This document shows, piece after piece, positions 59,438 through 64,000 of a stretch of DNA of 64,000 nt (position 1 is its first letter; every line of letters starts with the position of its first letter). Location: contig NZ_VFYU01000001.1 in the NCBI RefSeq assembly GCF_021012795.1, positions 124,001 through 188,000 on the forward strand, written 5' to 3'. This DNA is from Psychrobacter sp. I-STPA10 (GTDB lineage Bacteria; Pseudomonadota; Gammaproteobacteria; Pseudomonadales; Moraxellaceae). Under the pieces are notes generated by a model that was not told the DNA's origin, did no database searches, and saw only the letters and a program-made list of their open reading frames with translations. The translations under genes were made by a program, and so were the position numbers.

Positions 59438-60868
59438 ATGAGTTCATCATCTAATATCACACCGCCTGACGCTAAGTCGCCACAAACACAACCATCAAAG
59501 CAGTCATCACCAGCAGATGAGCGCCAGACTTTATCTGATCAAAACTTGTCCAAAACACCAATAGCAAATGGTGATGCAGGCATCACCCCACCGCCAAGCT
59601 ATCAGCAAATAGCAACACAACCTCGCTGGATTTGGCTATTACCATTAATGCTAGTGGTGCTTGCCATTGGTGTTTGGGCAGGACGCATGTGGGGTGAGAA
59701 AAAAGCACAAGAGCAGTTAGCAGCGCCACCAACGTCTGCTTCATCGTCTTCACTCTCGACCACATCTCCTTCGTCGTCCTCGTCCTCACAAATGACAACT
59801 GCCACTGAAGTAACAGAACCCTCTGTACCGCAAAAACCAGTTTTGAGTGTGGATATCATTACTCCTAAACAAAGTGTGTTTGAAGATTCACTGAGTGCTG
59901 ATGGTACGATTGTGCCAAAAAATGTGGCGACAGTAAGTGGCAAGGTCTCTGGTGTGACCATTGAACAGGTATTGGCTGAAGAGGGCAGTTGGGTCAAAAA
60001 AGGTCAAGTCTTGGCAGTATTTGATACTCAAGCGATGCAGCAGCAACAAATACAGGCTCAAGCTGATTTAGCTGAAGCACAAACCAAATTACAACTTGCT
60101 GAAAGTGATGCCAACCGTGTACTACCATTGTTAGAGATTAATGCGGTGAGTGAACAAGAGGCGGACCGCTATGTGGCGACTGCTAGACAAGCTGCGGCAG
60201 CAGTTGCGGCAGCTGAGGCACGATTAAACAATCAAAATCTTAACTTAAATAATGCCAAGGTGACCGCACCAGTAAGCGGACTTATCAGTGAAAAAACAGC
60301 GAACGTGGGTAGTGTGGCAGGGCAAGCACCCTTATTTACCATCATCGAAAACGGTACTTTAGAATGGCAAGCACAAGTTGATCCCAACAAATTAGGTGAG
60401 ATTAATGTAGGCACACCCGTACAGGTGAGCTTGCCTAATAAACATAGTGTGATGGGTAAAGTAACACGTATTGCACCGACGGCTGAACAAGGTAGCCGAC
60501 AGGTGAGTATCTTTGCAACCTTAGCCAATAGTAAGTTTGCCAGAGCGGGCATGTATCAGCGAGGGACGTTTATGCTCGGTAAGCAAGATGGTCAAACCCT
60601 GCCAGTGAGTGCCATTGTAACTAATGATGGTTATGATTATGTGATGTTTGTTGAGCTTGATAAAGGGGCAGATGGTGAGGATATTTATCGTGTTCGCCGT
60701 AAAAAAATACAGATAGCAGAACGCCTTGGTGATCAGGTGGTATTGGCTAAGCCATTACCTGAGTCTGTGGCGATAGTACGTCAAGGAGGTGGTTTCTTAA
60801 ATGATGGTGATGTGGTTCGCCTTGCCTCTGAGCAAACGGATAGTAGTGCTGCAAAAGATGCAAGCTAA
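59438..60868 (+). CDS. RND efflux periplasmic adaptor (membrane fusion protein)
   Basis: A 476-residue periplasmic adaptor that links the inner-membrane pump to an outer-membrane channel. Long Gln/Ser-rich cytoplasmic N-terminus, membrane helix about 65-85 (IWLLPLMLVVLAIGVWAG), Ser-rich linker, lipoyl/hairpin region about 160-285 (VTIEQVLAEEGSWVKKGQVLAVF), then beta-barrel (GTPVQVSLP) and C-terminal domains. The pump gene follows after 25 bases in one operon. Confidence 0.95.
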   Translation: MSSSSNITPPDAKSPQTQPSKQSSPADERQTLSDQNLSKTPIANGDAGITPPPSYQQIATQPRWIWLLPLMLVVLAIGVWAGRMWGEKKAQEQLAAPPTSASSSSLSTTSPSSSSSSQMTTATEVTEPSVPQKPVLSVDIITPKQSVFEDSLSADGTIVPKNVATVSGKVSGVTIEQVLAEEGSWVKKGQVLAVFDTQAMQQQQIQAQADLAEAQTKLQLAESDANRVLPLLEINAVSEQEADRYVATARQAAAAVAAAEARLNNQNLNLNNAKVTAPVSGLISEKTANVGSVAGQAPLFTIIENGTLEWQAQVDPNKLGEINVGTPVQVSLPNKHSVMGKVTRIAPTAEQGSRQVSIFATLANSKFARAGMYQRGTFMLGKQDGQTLPVSAIVTNDGYDYVMFVELDKGADGEDIYRVRRKKIQIAERLGDQVVLAKPLPESVAIVRQGGGFLNDGDVVRLASEQTDSSAAKDAS

Positions 60869-60893
60869 AAATAGCAAAATAGGATAAACGACC

Positions 60894-63800
60894 ATGAGCT
60901 TAAATATTTCTGCTTATTCAATAAGAAACCCACTGGTTGCTATTTTGCTATTTGTACTGCTGACTATGGGTGGTATTTATGGCTTTTTGCAAATGAAAGT
61001 GCAGCAGTTTCCTGATATTGATTTACCTGCGGTGGTGGTTACGGTCACCCTGCCAGGAGCTGCACCCAATCAGCTTGAAAATGATGTGGCAAAAAAGATT
61101 GAAAATCGTATTGCCAGTATCGAGGGTGTGAAGCACATGCACACCACACTGCAAACAGGGGCAGCGACTGTGGTGACTGAGTTTGTGCTAGAAAAGCAGA
61201 TTCAAGAAGCGGTGGATGATGTGCGCTCTGCAGTGGGGGAGGTGCGAGGAGACTTGCCTGCCGCTGCCAATGATCCTATTATCTCTAAGGTATCAACGGC
61301 TGGCTTGCCTGTGGTTACTTATACTGTCGCTGCTGATGGAATGAGTATTGAGGATTTATCATGGTTTGTGGATGATACCATTAATAAACGTTTATCTGAC
61401 ATTCAAGGTGTGAGTCAAGTAAATCGTGTTGGTGGGCTTGATAGAGAAATAACGGTTGCTGTTCAACCAGAAGATCTCAGCGCATTACAGATTCCTATTA
61501 CTCAGCTATCACAGCAGATTACCAGTATTCAGCAAGATACTTCAGGGGGTGAAGCTAAAGTTGGTGGTAGTACTCAGACGGTACGTGTACTAGGTGCGGT
61601 AGAAAACGCACAGCAATTAAATGATATACAAATCACAGTGCCAGCAGGTGGATCACAAAGCTTGGGTAGTATTGCGACCATCACAGATGGTACGGCTGAA
61701 CCCATGTCACTTGCCAAGCTTGATGGCGAAACGGTGGTGGCATTTACAGTCACTCGTTCACGTGGGGCAAGTGAAGTTGAGGTGGCTGATCGCGTGGCGG
61801 AGGCCCTCGCTACCTTGCAACATGAACAGCCAAATTATCGCATCACCAAGGTATATGACCGTGCCACTCCGATTGCAGAGGATTATGCAGCCTCACTGCG
61901 TATGCTAATAGAAGGTGCAATATTGGCAGTAGTGGTGGTTTTCATATTTTTACGTAACTTTCGCGCCACTATTGTTTCTGCGGTGGCACTGCCTTTATCG
62001 GTGATTCCAACTTTTTTGGGTATGTATCTGTTTGACTTTAGCCTTAACCTAATTAGCTTATTGGCGTTGTCCTTAGTTATTGGGGTGTTGGTTGATGATG
62101 CCATCGTTGAAGTGGAAAACATCATGCGCCATCTGCGTATGGGTAAAACCCCTTATCAAGCAGCGATGGAAGCGGCAGATGAGATTGGGTTGGCAGTGAT
62201 TGCAACTACCTTTACTCTGATTGCAGTATTTTTGCCAACGGCATTTATGAGTGGTGTGGTTGGGCAGTTTTTTAGTCAGTTTGGCTGGACAGCAGCAATG
62301 GCAATTCTGGCTTCGTTATTGGTGGCGCGTCTGATTACACCAATGATGGCAGCATATATCATGCGTCCTGAGTCATATCATCAGCCCAAAGATAGCTGGG
62401 TGATGCAAAAATATCTTAAAGCGGTTGGCTGGACGTTGCACCATCGTTGGCTCACATTGGGAGCGACATTGTTGATGTTTGTTGCCTCATTAAGCCTAGT
62501 TAAGTTATTACCAACGACTTTTATTCCTGATAATGACATTGATCAAACACGGGTCAGTATTGAGCTGACACCAGATGCCAACCTTGAGCAAACCACAGAA
62601 GTTACCCAATTGGCACGTGAGCGTATCATGCAGGTAGAAGGGGTTGAGCGGGTATTTAGTGCCATTGGTGATCCACAAGCAGCGAGTTTAGATCCTAATC
62701 ATGCTGGTAGTGCAGTGAATAGTGCAAGTATGGATATTATTCTCGCACCGCGTGGACAGCGATTGGATAAAAATCAGATTGAACGTAATATCACCGATGC
62801 GCTGACTGCTGTACCTGGTGCGAGAATTAGTGTGGGATTGTCAAGTAGTGGTGAGTCGGGCTATAGCTTTTCACTGACCAGCACCAACCCAGAATTGCTA
62901 GAGCAAACGGCACAAAAAGTCATGGCAGAGATACGCCAACTGCCAAATGCAGGGGATGTGACCAGTAACCGTAGCTTGCCACAGCAAGAGCTATCAGTGA
63001 TACCCAATCAACTGGCTATGGCAGATCAGGGTGTGACAACTCAAGGTATTGCAGATACCCTCAGAGTGGCAACAGTGGGTGACTATGAGCAGCGTTTATC
63101 TAAGCTGAATCTGAATACACGTCAAATCCCAGTGGTTGTGCGCTTGCCTGAGTCCGCGACAGATAATATCAGTCAACTTGCTGACTTATATGTACCTAGC
63201 ACACGTGCAGGACAGGGTACTCGTATTACTGAAGTGGCAGATCTAAACTTTGGTACAGGACCTTCTACCATCAGACGCTTTGACCGTGAGCGAGCGATTA
63301 CCATTACCACACAGGTAGGTACTGGTGAGCTTGGTGGACTGGTAAAAGCTGTCAAAAGTGTGCCCAGTTTACAACAGCTTCCTGATACCATTAGCTTAGT
63401 CGATCAAGGACAGGCAGAGGACATGAAAGAGCTATTTAAGGGCTTTGCGATGGCGATGGTAGTCGGTATTTTCTGTATCTATGGTGTATTGGTATTATTG
63501 TTTGGTAAAGTGCTGCAACCACTGACCATCTTAATGGCATTACCTTTATCTATTGGTGGTGCATTTGTCGGTTTGGTAGTGACACAAAGTAGCTTATCTA
63601 TGCCATCAATGATTGGCTTTATTATGTTGATGGGTATTGCCACCAAAAACTCAATTTTACTGGTGGATTATGCCATTTTAGCGCAGCGTGATCATGGACT
63701 TAGCCGTTTTGATGCACTGCTTGATGCCTGTTATAAACGTGCCCGTCCCATTATCATGACCACCGTTGCAATGGGTGCAGGTATGTTGCCATTATTGTTG

Positions 63801-64000
63801 GGTCTTGGTAGTGTGGACGCAACTTTCCGTCGTCCGATGGCAGCAGCCGTATTAGGTGGTTTGGTAACTTCTACCTTTTTATCATTGATTGTCATTCCAA
63901 TGATTTTTACGTTTATGGATGATTTATCTAATTGGTTTGCTAAGCGTTTGCAGCCACATGGTAAATCTGAAAATGGGGATCAAACGACTATCAGCACATA
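60894..64000 (+). CDS. RND efflux inner-membrane permease (reaches the window edge)
   Basis: At least 1035 codons are open to the end of the window, close to the full length of AcrB-type pumps. The last two bases are TA, so the stop may be immediate. Proton-relay acidic pair Asp401-Asp402 in TM4 (VLVDDAIVEVEN) and Lys918 in TM10 (GIATKNSILLVDYA) are intact. N-terminal MSLNISAYSIRNPLVAILLF and PAVVVTVTLPGAAP fit the broad RND multidrug/HAE-1-like group. AGGATAAACGACC precedes the ATG. Substrate unknown. Confidence 0.96.
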   Translation, partial: MSLNISAYSIRNPLVAILLFVLLTMGGIYGFLQMKVQQFPDIDLPAVVVTVTLPGAAPNQLENDVAKKIENRIASIEGVKHMHTTLQTGAATVVTEFVLEKQIQEAVDDVRSAVGEVRGDLPAAANDPIISKVSTAGLPVVTYTVAADGMSIEDLSWFVDDTINKRLSDIQGVSQVNRVGGLDREITVAVQPEDLSALQIPITQLSQQITSIQQDTSGGEAKVGGSTQTVRVLGAVENAQQLNDIQITVPAGGSQSLGSIATITDGTAEPMSLAKLDGETVVAFTVTRSRGASEVEVADRVAEALATLQHEQPNYRITKVYDRATPIAEDYAASLRMLIEGAILAVVVVFIFLRNFRATIVSAVALPLSVIPTFLGMYLFDFSLNLISLLALSLVIGVLVDDAIVEVENIMRHLRMGKTPYQAAMEAADEIGLAVIATTFTLIAVFLPTAFMSGVVGQFFSQFGWTAAMAILASLLVARLITPMMAAYIMRPESYHQPKDSWVMQKYLKAVGWTLHHRWLTLGATLLMFVASLSLVKLLPTTFIPDNDIDQTRVSIELTPDANLEQTTEVTQLARERIMQVEGVERVFSAIGDPQAASLDPNHAGSAVNSASMDIILAPRGQRLDKNQIERNITDALTAVPGARISVGLSSSGESGYSFSLTSTNPELLEQTAQKVMAEIRQLPNAGDVTSNRSLPQQELSVIPNQLAMADQGVTTQGIADTLRVATVGDYEQRLSKLNLNTRQIPVVVRLPESATDNISQLADLYVPSTRAGQGTRITEVADLNFGTGPSTIRRFDRERAITITTQVGTGELGGLVKAVKSVPSLQQLPDTISLVDQGQAEDMKELFKGFAMAMVVGIFCIYGVLVLLFGKVLQPLTILMALPLSIGGAFVGLVVTQSSLSMPSMIGFIMLMGIATKNSILLVDYAILAQRDHGLSRFDALLDACYKRARPIIMTTVAMGAGMLPLLLGLGSVDATFRRPMAAAVLGGLVTSTFLSLIVIPMIFTFMDDLSNWFAKRLQPHGKSENGDQTTIST

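Overview
The window is a chromosomal segment of a Gram-negative gammaproteobacterium with low GC and AT-rich intergenic DNA. Double-membrane genes support this: lnt, lgt, tatABC, an RND pump and several lipobox proteins. The low GC, the protein sequences and the gene neighbourhoods (lgt-thyA with folA; rpmI-rplT-pheS-pheT-ihfA) suggest Moraxellaceae, most like Psychrobacter or Moraxella. That placement is my inference from recognised families, not a database result.

Layout. 1-5.1 kb: the 3' part of a giant calcium-binding RTX-type protein carrying both a von Willebrand A domain and a class-3 lipase domain, lower in GC than the rest. 5.2-16.3 kb: uvrC, a dienelactone-hydrolase-like gene, a YcgN-like cysteine-cluster protein, a DUF4105 membrane protein, corC and lnt (a frequent bacterial pairing), a small Ala/Glu-rich membrane protein and an M24 aminopeptidase P. 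16.3-18.9 kb: a long AT-rich gap, then a two-gene signalling module made of a dCache-HAMP receptor with no output domain and a small cytoplasmic partner. 19-24.7 kb: folA, thyA, lgt, an NRDE protein, rppH, an OsmC protein and a MAPEG protein. 24.8-30 kb: dusC, a fatty-acid desaturase, an ArsR-type regulator with an unknown partner gene, and a UvrD-like helicase. 30-34 kb: tatABC, hisIE and a hotdog thioesterase-like gene. 34-39.3 kb: the ribosomal/tRNA-synthetase cluster rpmI-rplT-pheS-pheT-ihfA. 39.3-50.5 kb: an Ala-rich lipoprotein, ypfJ, rho, trxA, an RluA-family pseudouridine synthase, an SDR, an unknown 485-residue protein, a CmpX-like mechanosensitive channel and a Mip/FkpA-like peptidyl-prolyl isomerase. 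50.7-64 kb: argA, two exported proteins, a patatin-like lipoprotein, recG, a small lipoprotein, and an RND adaptor with its inner-membrane pump, which runs to the right edge.

Three families of short dispersed, non-coding repeats with inverted ends lie between genes: a 108-bp element (2 copies), a 169-bp element (3 copies plus one relic) and a ~60-bp hairpin element (2 copies). Many convergent gene pairs share bidirectional terminators. I saw no rRNA, tRNA, CRISPR array, prophage or complete insertion sequence. The items most worth a second look are the VWA-lipase RTX protein with its duplicated C-terminal end, the output-less dCache receptor module, the ArsR-linked unknown gene with clear operator-like palindromes, and the MITE-like repeats placed just upstream of genes.
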